Origin: Malurus cyaneus samueli | Lineage: Eukaryota > Chordata > Aves > Passeriformes > Maluridae | Length of the DNA stretch: 64,000 nucleotides | Direction: 5' to 3' | Assembly: GCA_009741485.1 (NCBI GenBank) | Contig: CM019215.1 | Coordinates: forward strand, 83,315,772 to 83,379,771 | Shown: positions 42,530 to 52,955 of the stretch, in pieces | How positions within the stretch are numbered: position 1 is the first letter of the stretch | Layout of the letters: every line of letters starts with the position of its first letter | Notes under the pieces: model-generated | Told to the model about the DNA's origin: nothing | Databases searched by the model: none | What the model saw: only the letters and a program-made list of their open reading frames with translations | Translations under genes and position numbers: made by a program

Positions 42530-43330
42530 AATGCACTTACATCCAAGCTGGGGAACAACTTCCAGGTCTTCCCAGGCGTGCAAAATGGGGCCTCAGAGCA
42601 AACTACGAGGGAGGGAAGCACCCGCCTGTCTGCAGCCAGCTGCAGGAATTTTGCTGTTTGCAGCAGCAGGGCTTTCCCTACTATGGAGGGAACACTCTTC
42701 AGACCGCCTCATGCATGGCAGCCTGAAGAGCAGCCTTGGTCCCACTTGGAGCGGGATGCTCTGGCACAGAGCTCCACCGATCCCCGTGCGGGACGGCTCC
42801 TGACGAGTGAGCTCAGCTCCAGTTCCAAAGCGAGTGAAATTCAGCACTGGCTTCGGGGACATCGGGCTGTAATTCGGGAGGAATTTTATCTGGCTCGAGG
42901 GACGGCACTGGCCAAGATGTTTTCTCAGGCTTGGCTTGGCAAATGGACAGATCTAGTAATGCTCAGCCCTGTGAGGGGCTCTTGCTCCTGCAGCTCGGCC
43001 GGTGCTCGCTCCAGGGCCGGGGTCTCTCCCTCGTCCATGAGCGGGGCCGGCCCCCAGCTCGGGCTCCATCCACGGGCTCGGAGGCACCTGGGGCTGGTTC
43101 CCCCTGCTCCAGCGCTTTATCTTTATCCAGCCGCGGTGGGGCTGCCAGCACCGGCGCTGAGTGAGCCCATTTCCCCGGAGCGGAGCATTGTTCCCGGCCT
43201 CCGGCCGCCGCGTGGCCCCGCTGATGGACAATACCACCCGTCCCCGACTTCCTGAGCAGACCAGACAGCTTGCTGTTTTCTTCGAGTCTCTTATCACCCC
43301 CTGTCACTGAAAGAGAGGTCTGGCTTCGGC
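42530..43330. promoter_or_regulatory. Orphan CpG-rich block inside the GMDS intron
   Basis: This is a sharp rise in G+C and CpG within an AT-rich intron, with no recognisable coding exon. The 225-codon plus-strand ORF here has no domain and biased GC-driven composition. Two adjacent TTATC (GATA-type) motifs lie at 43117-43121 and 43123-43127. The most plausible roles are an alternative or enhancer-associated promoter, or a hypomethylated enhancer in the FOXC1-GMDS regulatory domain. Transcription evidence is not available from sequence. Confidence 0.5.
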
Positions 43331-43429
43331 TTCGGCTGGGGCTGATAGGCAGCGGCGAAGTGGAAAAGGCGCAGGGGAAGGAGGGGAAGAGGAGAGGAGG
43401 AGGGAGAGGAGCTCCATTACTGTTATTAT

Positions 43430-43525
43430 CGCCCTAATGTTTATTGCTGTTCCGAGTTCATTTGCTTTAACCCTTTGGAAGCTGGTCAAATTAAAGATTA
43501 TCGAACTGATAAGATAAAGCCGCTG
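43430..43525. promoter_or_regulatory. Candidate enhancer core: GATA and TCF/LEF-like motif cluster
   Basis: An AT-rich, repeat-free patch at the right shoulder of the CpG-rich block. It contains GATAA at 43509-43513 and 43514-43518, an inverted GATA core TTATC at 43499-43503, TTTATTGCTG at 43441-43450, and a TCAAATTAAAG patch resembling a TCF/LEF site near 43487-43497. The motif density is suggestive only. Confidence 0.4.
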
Positions 43526-44865
43526 TCCTAAAGCCCCTGGTTCCTGGCGGAAAAGGAAAGGTTGTGCTCAGGTTTTATTGACTGTGTGGTTTGTGTTGAT
43601 GCCTTATTGCAGGAGAACGGTGGGGTCCCAAGATAAGACCTCACCCTAAAGATGCCGAGCGCTCACAGCCTGCCAAGGACATACAGGGACATACATCAGA
43701 CGTACAGGGGCTCAGCACCGCACAGAATCAGTCTTTTCTCAAGTCATTCCTTCCCCTTCCCCCTCAACATAGTTTTAGTAAAGATTAAGCTTTCTGAACA
43801 GGGAGGGGATTTGCATAGGAAAACACGCAAGGGGAAAAAAAAAAAATTATGCCTCTTATTTTCAATGGCATTTAGTTATATGTGAGCTTCAGCCTATTGG
43901 TTGCTTTTGCCTTTTGCCTTTTCCTGTGGTTCTTTGTGAACAATACTGTCTTTCTGCAAAAGACTGCTGACCCAAGAGTGGAAAGCAGTCTGTTCATGCT
44001 GCATTAAAACAAATTTAGATCAGGAACCAAATTCACTGGCATTCTTCTATTCCCCTGGTACCTCAACTGCTCCACAACTTTGCTTTTCTAAGAACAGTGG
44101 AAAGAAAAAAATGAAAACTGAGCGACAACACATTTTGGCTCATCTTAAATTCCTGGAGATGTTTACTGTGCTCCTCATTAGTCTTGGGCTTCACTCTTCA
44201 ATATGTTTTATCTTCAGTCTCCTCAAATTTACTGTGGAGATAGGAGTCTCTTGCTTTATAATTATACTGGGTTTTCATCCCTGTTACTATAGATATTATA
44301 ACAAACACTACTCTTTGCAGAGAAGCCAAGCCAGTGCTCTCAGTCCCGTGGATCTCCCGAGGAACACGCAGAGCAGCGCACAGGAGACACAGTGCTCATT
44401 ACTGTGACTCCTTCTGGGGTTTGATCCAAGCTCAGCTGAGCTGTGCATTGAATTTTGCACCAGTAAGGCACATGTTTGCAGACTCTACAGCTGTGACTTT
44501 GTGAGATCTTTCTACTTTTCTTAACAGAGTGCTCAGGAGAAGTCACAGTGTTTTTCCAGCGTTGCAACTGGGTTAAGACACAACATCCCTGGGCCTGGTG
44601 GCAAGTGTGGTGGAACACTAGGGAATGGGGTGAAAGGACCGCCTAGTGAGCAGTGCATGCAGTCTCCTGACAAGGCTGTTCTCCCAGCAGTAAACTGCAG
44701 CAGATGCACATACACTGTGGGGCTAATGTTACTACTGAGATTTACTACTTGAACCCTTGTTAAAAAATGCTGTGTAAAATTCTTCAAGAAGTACACAAAA
44801 GGAGGGACTATTTTGTAAGATAAACCTAGTATGTACATTACTGTGACATAACTTTTTCGTAGGAC

Positions 44866-45150
44866 CTGTTGTGATAGGACAAAGGAAAACAGCATAACAG
44901 TTTTAAACTTAAAGAGGGTGGATTTAGACAGAATAAAAGGAAGAAACTTATTATGATGAGAGTGGTGAAACAGATTGTCCAGAGGGGTGGAGGATGCCCC
45001 ATCCCTGGAAACCATCGAGGTCAGGTTGGATGGAGCTCTGAGTAACTGACCTAGCTGAAAAGGTCCCTACTTATCGCAGAAGGGTTGAACAATATGAACT
45101 TAAAGTTTAAAGGTGCCTTCCAACCCAAACCATTCTAGGATTCTATGATA
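44866..45150 (+). mobile_element. CR1 LINE, truncated and diverged 3' end
   Basis: The copy starts near GTGATAGGACAAAGG, passes through a diverged GTTTTAAACTTAAAGAGGG segment, and ends with TTCCAACCCAAACCATTC and a TTCTATGAT terminus, the CR1 3' hallmark. It is more diverged than the copy at 41.9-42.3 kb and in the same orientation. It is internally shortened and has no coding potential. Confidence 0.9.
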
Positions 45151-48100
45151 ACGATGAAAATGTAAAACTGCAATCTAATCAAGTTTATATGAATTTTTCT
45201 TCTTCTTTCTTTTAATGGGATAAGTTAAAGCCAAACGTAATGGCTCTAAGAAGGAATAAGGAAAATAAAACACAAGTGAGGTTTGCAGGAAGCTCTGGCC
45301 CCTCTATTCCTAAAATCCTTTCTCACAAAACATCTTGAGCAAAAAAAGTGCAAGACTAAACACTCAAGCCAGAGCCTTCACCGGGCTGGGTCAGTGCTTT
45401 TTGCTTATGGGAGCTCAATGAAACAAATCATCTTCCAAGCAGTTGTACTGATTGTGAACATAACCCTGGCTGCTTTTCAGATGCAGTTAAACTGTTGTGT
45501 GCTTAGATCAAGTTTGTTTATTTTTAGAGGTAAAGCCTTGTCTGTGCTTCAGCAAGTGGATCTGGGCACAGTTCCATCACAGGTGTTTTACGGAGCTCAG
45601 TTTTACTCTAGTGTAAGAGAGAGCAAAAGCTGGCACTGGGTGCTGGCTTTGGTGAAGGCACATTTGAAAAGGAATCAGCTGAGCTGTAGTAATAAAGGAA
45701 GCCTTGGCCTTCTTTCAGGCCACACTATCTCCTTTTTCTGACATTGTCTTGAGGCTTTAAATTTTCAGTTAAAGTTAATTGAATGAGACAGTGATACAGT
45801 GAAGTCAGATCAATCATTGCATGAGACAAAATAGGAGTCACAATGACACTCAGAACAAGAGCTTGAGAAATGTGATATTTACATTAAAATACTTTACATT
45901 TTTGTCTCATGGTTTAAAAACCATTTTTTTTAAATGCCTTACCACATCGCATAACAAATTTCTCTCTGCTTATCTGTATGCATTTGTGTGTCTGTATTTG
46001 GACAGCAAAAGTGAATGATCACAAAAGCAAATTTAGTAATAATGAGGTATTTTCTACACAGTTACACAGCCTCAATTGCAGAAAATGTAAAACAGAAAAA
46101 CTCACATCACAGGAACTCGTTCTGTTCTCTGACAGGCAGTCATATGACAGTGAGCTTCATATAAAGCTGTAGGAGAATTTTCTTGCTCATATTAAGTGGC
46201 AACAGATAATTTGATTGCTGTTTTTTCCATCTTCCTCCCCTTTGGATATTTATCTGGATATTGTTTCTGACTCTTACCTTGCAGTTAAAACTTGTCATTA
46301 CTAGTCACTTATGTTACCTGTTTGGATGGAAAATAAGGACTTGTTCCTTACAAAATGGATAGCTAAAAGCAAAGACTTAATTTTATGTTCATGATCTATG
46401 TGCTGTAAAAACAACAGAAACCCTTAATCAGTGTTGTTGGAGTTATAGACTCTTAGCTCAGTATATAAATCCTCAGAGTTTTCAGGGAGTCAAAGGGCTT
46501 TGTTTTCCTGTCAGTGTGCAAAGCACAATGGCACAGAAAAAGTAATCCTATAGGAATACAAAACATGAAGTGGTGTCAATTCATCAGGTGCTTTTCCACC
46601 AGGAACAGGGATATGGGGCAGTTTATATTCAGCAGCAGCTGTTTTTCCGAAATCACCACCGTTTACCCCCCCCCACCACCCCAAAAAAAAAAATATATCC
46701 AGTTTTCTTCAGTGGAACATCATCTCTTCTTTCTTTGCTTTCTGATCTGGTTGTAATTCCAGAAGGTGTTGCCCTGGTATTGAAAAATTAATACACTTTA
46801 ATGATGAACATATCAGAGGGGTTTGGTGGTGTTTTTTTTGTGGATTTTTTTCCGTTTGGAAGCCTGACAGATGCATCTCTGGTTTCAGTGAAAGACTTAA
46901 ACAATATAAACAAGCAGTCATTCTGTTCCAAGAGAAGCTTTTTTTAATATTCTTATTTTATTGTAATTACCTTATTGTTTTCATATTATGAGCTACTTGT
47001 AGAAAAATACAGGAAATATGACTGCAATACAATCCTTTAATCAGGAATAGCTTTGTTCCAGTCATCATTTTCATTCATTTTAAAACTTTAGCTAATAAGA
47101 ACACAATCAAACCTTGAGTTTAGGTGTAATATGGTGTTAATATTATGGTTTCATTTGATCTCTGTACCTAGTAACTTCTGTAAGTGAATCTTTTTAAAGT
47201 GCCTAGGAGACATTTTGTCTATAATGCTATTTTCAAGTAAATTGTAACAAAGTCATGTTTCTCAAAACAAACTTTTTCACAAGAGCTACTTAAAATCTTT
47301 TAACCTAAATCAGTTGGGAAATATGATTTATCATGCATATTAAATCTTTTTCCTCACAGATTATGCCCTAATATTTTTACTGTATCATTGTTAAAGTTTG
47401 TGAACTTTTAAAAGAAAAATGTGAGGAGTTTTTTTTTACCTAGATGGATTTTATATAATAGTTGTTTGTGTGATCTCTACGTATAATCCATCACTGAAAA
47501 TACCTAACTTCTACTAATTTGCAGCCTACCCCCAACCTTATTTTGGCCTACTCAGCAGATGAGTGTTTATATTTTTGAATAAATGGCTGGAATTATGTAA
47601 AGGGGTTTTTTTGTTGATTTTTTTTTGATAATCTGCTTTAACAAAAAGCATTTGTGCAAGAAAGTTAAAAGACTGCTCCCAAGCTGTTCAAAAGCAGAAT
47701 GCAGCTACATACAGCAGGCCATGGCAATTCATTCTGTGCTTCCCGGTCCATATTTTTTAAATGAGAAGTCAGTATCTTAGATAAGGCTCAATTTTGATAT
47801 AAAGATTGTGGATGTAAAAGTTTTACTTACACAGCATTTATAAAAATGAAAATCTAAGTTTTATGATATAACTGTTATGACTTAAAACTAGGTGATATTA
47901 AAAAACACTTCACTTCTAGCTAATGGCTTGAACTAGGGCTCAATAAAAGGCAATTGTTTTTATACTGAAATTAAGATTTTATGAAGGATTTGCTTGTTTC
48001 CAGACACATATACATACACACGTATGCAAATTAAACTGAACTCCAGATAAAAGACATACCTCCATGAGCACATTAGAGTCTGATCCAAATTTTATCAAAG

Positions 48101-49727
48101 TCAGTGGGCGTCTTTCCCATTTCAAACCAGATTTTTCAATCCATATTCACAAGACCCTCCAGGGGATCCCTCAAGTTGATGTGGTTTTGCATGACTTGGC
48201 CTCAAAAGTCTGCTGCAGTTTCAAAAAGCCCATTATAGGGCTGAAGTAGGAAATCATTTAGTCTAATTTAAGGAAATCATGGCGTTATTTTATTTTCATA
48301 TCATGTTGTTCTGATCCATCTGTTTACTCTCTTGTGAAGGCAGCATGAAATGTTTTTTAGCCTAAAGACTGAACTAGTAAAAATGCTGCCTGGAATAAGT
48401 CTCCAGGCATGTTTGTGCCACATCCCCTTCTTCAGTGCAATATTTCCTTTGGTGGATTTCCTCTGCTCCTGGAAGCAAGCTGTGTAGCTTTCTTGTGCAC
48501 AATTATGAAGAAGAATTTCCCACATTTTACTGCACAGGATGAGGTGATTTTGGAAGTTAACATGACCTGAACCACATAGGAACAACAGAGAGCATCTGAA
48601 AAATGCAGCATGCACCATTACAAGTTAAAAAATCTACATTCACAAAATGCTCTTTAGCTCCACCGCTGGTCAGAGAGTGGAAGAGGGAGAAGAAAGGCAG
48701 TCCATGCATTTTTCTGGAAAGCCTGCTGTGTTACCTCCATAAAGTCAAAGGCAAAAGGAGAATTCAGCCTTAGCTTTGTTGTTCTGTAATAAGCTGGGTT
48801 TGTTTGCATTTCTTTAAACTTACAGATAAAATTTTAGTATTTATTGCTACAACGAAACACAGCTTGTGAGGAGAGATGCTATATTTTATTCAATCAACAC
48901 ATACTTGTGGAAAAAGCTAACTATTTAAACACAGTCTTCCAATTTTAAGGAAAGATACAGTTACTTTTTGCATCCAATTACAAATGTGGTTAAAGGAGCT
49001 TTTGTCACTGTTGAATTTTGTTCCATTATTTTTGATGACTGTGGGATTGTGTTGGTGTGGTAGCACTTTTAAGAATACTTGAACAGCAACATGAACAGCA
49101 CCAAAGTCTTGGTTTCTGTAATGGTTTCAAAATTATTTATTTTCATTTATGAATTATTTAGACATTTATTTGCATGTGGACACTCAAAATACTCTAGGAT
49201 TTTCTAGAAAGAAAATATGTAGGCATTCAAAAGCTATATGTTTACCTCTGGTGTGTATGGCTATACATATCCAGAACAGTCTTTCAGCATCATTTGTCTG
49301 TGATCATGTTTTTATTTGAAAGAGACTAGTTGTCATGTTTGCTCTGTGATTTACATTATTTAAACAAATGGGGGGAAAAGAATTTGAATCAGCTCATTCA
49401 CTAGCACAACTAAGATGCACAATAACTTTTTATAAAATGTTCATGTTACACGGCAGTAAGGCTGGAGTTCATGCCCTCTGTGTACACACAAACAAAGAAC
49501 AACTCTTTCCATTTGAAACAGCCTGGTGAAAGGATGCTGCCTCCTGGTGATTTAATAGACTTGAGCTTCTACTAAAATTGCATTTTAAAGAGAAATAGTT
49601 AGTCCTTGGAAGAGTCCAGTGGTGGGCCCAGCCTGTGCTCAGCTCACAGGGAAGCAGGAGCAATGGGGAGGCCATCAGGGTGGGGAAGGTAATGGTCCTT
49701 GCAGCGCCTCTCTCTTCTTTTCCGCAG

Positions 49728-49796
49728 GATTTTCTGCAAGGAGACTCTACCAAAGCCAGGCAAAAGCTGAACTGGAAGCCAAGAGTCACGTTTGAT
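49728..49796 (+). CDS. GMDS: GMDS penultimate coding exon, GDP-mannose 4,6-dehydratase
   Basis: This 69-base exon translates in phase 0 to a 23-residue peptide beginning DFLQGDSTKARQ and ending NWKPRVTFD. It matches the C-terminal region of vertebrate GDP-mannose 4,6-dehydratase almost residue for residue (human differs at only a few positions). It has a pyrimidine-rich acceptor ending CAG at 49727 and a consensus GTGAGT donor at 49797. The enzyme is a cytosolic NADP-dependent short-chain dehydrogenase family member. It converts GDP-mannose to GDP-4-keto-6-deoxymannose, the first step of de novo GDP-fucose synthesis. The catalytic and Rossmann-fold parts are encoded by exons outside the window. 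The next exon is also phase 0, so the two join without a shift. Confidence is high because both splice sites and peptide agree. Confidence 0.96.
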
Positions 49797-50132
49797 GTGA
49801 GTAGCTTTTCTGGTGTGACTTTGTACCTGCTGGGTGCTCGTGTACTCAAAAACAGTTTGCAGAGACTTGGGCACACTGAGAAACCCCATTTTTGGTGTCT
49901 CTGCACAGATGCTTGCTTTGAAGAAAGCAGCCCCCGTGGCAGCGAGGGGCACCCCACACAGCAGCGCACTGACACCCACCAGGGCGAGCGCTGCTGTGAA
50001 CCTGCAAAGCCTCATCCTCTCCTTGTTCTGCTGTGGGGGGCTAGGGGGGCTCATCATGCTCTGGGGCACTCCTGACGTGCTGCTCGTTTGTCCCTGCACT
50101 GGGGCCTTCATCTGTCTCTCTCTGTCCTGCAG
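49797..50132 (+). other. GMDS: GMDS last intron (336 bp)
   Basis: This short intron lies between the two recognised GMDS exons, starting GTGAGT and ending in a pyrimidine-rich stretch plus CAG at 50130-50132. It is phase 0. Its short length contrasts with the more than 49 kb of intron just upstream. ORFs that run through it on either strand are chance ORFs. Confidence 0.94.
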
Positions 50133-50195
50133 GAGCTGGTGAGGGAGATGGTGGACGCTGACGTGGAGCTCATGAGGAACAATCCCAATGCCTAA
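50133..50195 (+). CDS. GMDS: GMDS terminal coding exon with stop codon
   Basis: The coding part of the last exon encodes the 20-residue tail ELVREMVDADVELMRNNPNA followed by TAA at 50193-50195. This is the exact length and nearly the exact sequence of the vertebrate GMDS C-terminus, with substitutions typical of a bird-mammal comparison. The acceptor CAG ends at 50132 after a CT-rich tract. The tail belongs to the C-terminal substrate-binding part of the dehydratase. The gene is transcribed towards FOXC1, so the two genes are convergent. Nothing is broken in this exon. Confidence 0.96.
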   Translation, partial: ELVREMVDADVELMRNNPNA

Positions 50196-50585
50196 GCCCT
50201 GGGTGGGCCTGGCAGTCGTCACAGGACCACAGATGGACCCCATGGCCAGCACTGCCATGAGCCACCAGGATGGGCAGCTGCCCCTCCCTGTGACGGTTTT
50301 ATTGTTGGCCTGCCTGTCTGTAAAAGACCAATTCTATTCCTGCCTCCATCCTCTACATCCTCCCGGTGCCTCTTGCCCCACATATTATCCCAGGGTTTGT
50401 CCTGCCTGGGCTCCGTCTTCTACCATTAATTGGGGAAGGATCATACTGTATTTGGAAAACTGATCAGCCAGCAAAGCCACTGATTTCATTTTAATTAAGA
50501 CTCATCTTTCTATTATCTAGGACCTCCAGCACATTTTTAGTACTTAATCCCATTTGAGAAATAAAGCGTTCCCTGCCCCTCACTC
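50196..50585 (+). other. GMDS: GMDS 3' untranslated region (end estimated)
   Basis: The DNA after the GMDS stop is non-coding. The first canonical AATAAA on the plus strand lies at 50560-50565, which would give a 3' UTR of roughly 390 bases with cleavage shortly after. A C-rich and then GT-containing stretch follows. A further set of overlapping AATAAA motifs at about 51055-51080 could serve as a later site. Confidence 0.6.
50560..50565 (+). terminator. GMDS: Candidate GMDS polyadenylation signal AATAAA
   Basis: This is the first canonical AATAAA hexamer downstream of the GMDS stop codon, about 365 bases after it. Position and strand fit; use is inferred. Alternative hexamers occur near 51055-51080. 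Confidence 0.55.
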
Positions 50586-51339
50586 CTCAACCTCCCCCCT
50601 CCACATCAGTAGACCTTTGGTGCAAATATGGGCTCACCATGCCTCCACGGCTTCCCCTTTTCTGTCTTTCCTGAACACTCCTTGTTTTTCTTTCCTGCAG
50701 CCTTACCTCCACCCCAGCAGCCCATTTCCAGCATCTGAACTCTGTGAAAGTTTGGATAACTTGATTTAACTTGCAGTGAAATCGCCTTTTGACCATGCTG
50801 AATTAATTCCTAATTGCTGGAATTGCTTTCAAACCAGTCAAGCCAGGGCTTGTATGTTTTTCAGATTTTCATTTCAGAGTGTGCATGAGACACAAAAAGC
50901 CTTTTTGTCCAGCACCTTCTTAATCAGGAGAGATTTGGGTGTTTTGGTTTTGGACCCCATCCCCCAAGAATCAACCCATTCCCCTGCCACCCTCTTCCTG
51001 CTTACTATAATTAAACCTCAGACGGGAGCGTGAACCATTTCAAAAGATGACTTAAGAAATAAAAACAAAATAAATAAAAAAGCTTTTAAAAAATAGAAAC
51101 TTCAAGGTGAGTAAATATTTTTTTGCTTTTTGTGCCAAGGTACCTGGGTTATCCAGAGGTCGTCAAGCCCATACATTTCCCGTTGGTTTGGGATCTTCCA
51201 CCCACCAGTTACTACCATCACTTTAACTTATGCCTGGAAGTGAGCAAAGAGCAAGCCAGGGGGGAGACACACAGGAGATACAATTTCTTGAAGTGCATCT
51301 TCTACTTTTTAACTTGGTGTAAGGGGGTCTTCCATGTTA
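50586..51339. other. Intergenic DNA after GMDS, AT-leaning
   Basis: Unique non-coding sequence with an A-rich patch holding several AATAAA motifs near 51055-51080 that could be later GMDS polyadenylation signals. No gene or repeat family is recognised. Confidence 0.6.
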
Positions 51340-52110
51340 AAAGTTGGCCAGTGGCATGGGGGGTGGCTTTGCCCGGGAGCGGGCCCCTGATGGAAGTGAT
51401 GTGGGGTTACAGGAGTGGGCTCGGGAGCAGCCTGCGAGAGCCGGCCGGGCCGAGGGAGGGTGCTCCGTGCGCCGGTCGCCAACGGCGGCGTTTGCCGGAG
51501 TGTCGGGGGAAATGCGCAGCGCGGAGGGGAGCGGAGTGGAGCGCGCTCGGGCAGCCGGAGCAGCCGCTTCCTTTGGGGCTGTTCCTTCAAAAGCGCGAAT
51601 GGGAAAAGGGAACCGTGGGAGCCCGGCCGCTGCTTGAGACCCTTCCTCCAGGGGCACGGCGTAAGAGCCTTCGCAGGGAGGAGAGGAGAGGGAGCAGCGG
51701 GGAGAGAAGGATGTCCCTGTTGCACTCCCTCCAAGCATCTCCCCACGCGTGTGAGGCTCTCCAGTCCGTGCGCAGTTTCCGCGGCACGTCGGGGCTCTTC
51801 AGCACAGACCAACGCGTAGTAGGTCGCGGACACTCAGTCCTGGAGCTCCCAGCGGCATCACGCACAAAGTGCCACTCACGCCCCGGGTGTATACCTCCAC
51901 GCGTGGTTTATTTCTAAAAACCCCCCGTGGGTGTTTTTCGCCTCGAACGGGTCCCCGTGCCCAGCGGAGCCCCCCTGCCCTGGGGCCGAGGCGAGTGGCG
52001 GAGGGGAGGGGGCGAGCTCCGCCTGTCCGGCCGCACCGAGGGCTGCCCCCTCCGCAGCGCCTCGGCCAGGCCGTCACAGGCTGCGGGCGGCTGCTCTTTG
52101 GTGGCGAACG
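51340..52110. promoter_or_regulatory. CpG-dense block 1 of the FOXC1-GMDS intergenic region
   Basis: Strongly G+C and CpG rich with overlapping chance ORFs in all six frames, none with a recognisable domain. A CpG island not tied to a known gene start; may be a promoter of an unannotated non-coding RNA or part of a broad hypomethylated domain around FOXC1. Confidence 0.5.
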
Positions 52111-52955
52111 GAATAATAATAATTTTTGAAAGTGTTACAGCGCTTTTATGACATGGCATTTTTGTGTTGCTGTGAGCTATTTTTTCGCTTACAGTGATTC
52201 ACTGGGAGGCTTGCTGGTATATCTGAATATTAGTTTACACATCTCTGCCGAGGACTGGGAACTTCGACTTCAGGATTTTTTCTTTGGCATCTCTCACTGT
52301 AGCATACTCCAGAGAAGCATTTTTATTCTCTGGCTTCTCTCTCTGAATTGGGGAACAAGTTGGGAAAAGGATGGGAAAGCGAAAACTGATTCTCGACTGA
52401 GCAGTCCCTCGCGGTGGCCTGGTGCTGGGTGTCTCTTTGCTGCCTTTATAGTGGAAAAAAAAAGCTACTGGTCATGACAAGACAAAATGCACACTGCGCC
52501 GCTGCTTTTTACCATTTGGCAAAGGTCGGAACTGCTTTTCGGTTCCCCAGCACTACCTTCCTGCCTGATTCTTAATTGCTCCGAAAGTACCACTCTTTAC
52601 CACGGGGTCACCTCTTGAAAACAAAATATATAAGAACTTAAAAGCAAAACAAAACTAATCAAACCACTTACAAGCTGCGACTGAGCGAGATTATCTGTAT
52701 GTGTAGCTAATACACCAGTTACAGACTTATGCTCTCTACATCAGTTTCGTGTGCATGTCAAGCGTTTTCTGCGTGCAGGTTCGGAAGATAACATCCCCCC
52801 TCTGACCCGTCTCAAGTCTCATATGGAGGCACTGCAGCTTCGCTAATGGAAAAGAGCAGCTCCAATAGTAAATAACCGAGCAGGCCCCCGGTCTCTCGCG
52901 TCTTTCACAAGCTTTCAACCACCCGCAGCAGCAGCACCGAACAAAGCGAACGACA
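52111..52955. other. AT-leaning intergenic spacer between CpG-dense blocks
   Basis: Repeat-free, non-coding. Contains AATAATAATAATT near 52110-52122, GTTTACACATC (forkhead-like GTTTACA) near 52232-52242, and an AATAAA-free body. Could hold conserved elements; nothing definite is seen. Confidence 0.45.

Larger units (their letters stand above)
1..49727 (+). other. GMDS: GMDS intron (5' end outside window), preceding penultimate coding exon
   Basis: The whole left three quarters of the window lies upstream of a GMDS exon on the plus strand and ends at a good acceptor (pyrimidine run then CAG, cut after 49727). I looked by eye for the preceding exon, which in the family encodes the stretch with WEGKN and KYYRPTEV, and for earlier exons, and saw none, so this is read as one incomplete intron. 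Long introns are known for GMDS in vertebrates. Content is mostly unique, AT-rich and CpG-poor, with simple repeats, three CR1 fragments, one assembly gap and several islands that look like regulatory DNA, listed separately. No other gene is supported inside it. An overlooked short exon cannot be excluded without alignment. Confidence 0.8.

Noticed and set aside
42578..43255. 225-codon plus-strand ORF in the intronic CpG-rich block
   Set aside because: No domain, no splice context and equally open neighbouring frames. Treated as CpG island DNA.
1..49727. Further GMDS exons in the long intron
   Set aside because: Looked for the peptides of the preceding exon (WEGKN, KYYRPTEV) on the plus strand and found none. 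A systematic alignment could still reveal a missed exon.
49644..50258. 204-codon minus-strand ORF antisense to the GMDS exons
   Set aside because: It lies opposite two well-supported GMDS exons and their intron; no family resemblance.
51123..51917. 264-codon plus-strand ORF just right of GMDS
   Set aside because: No domain; the first part is AT-type sequence and the rest runs through a CpG island where all frames stay open. Long overlapping ORFs on the other strand show it is compositional.
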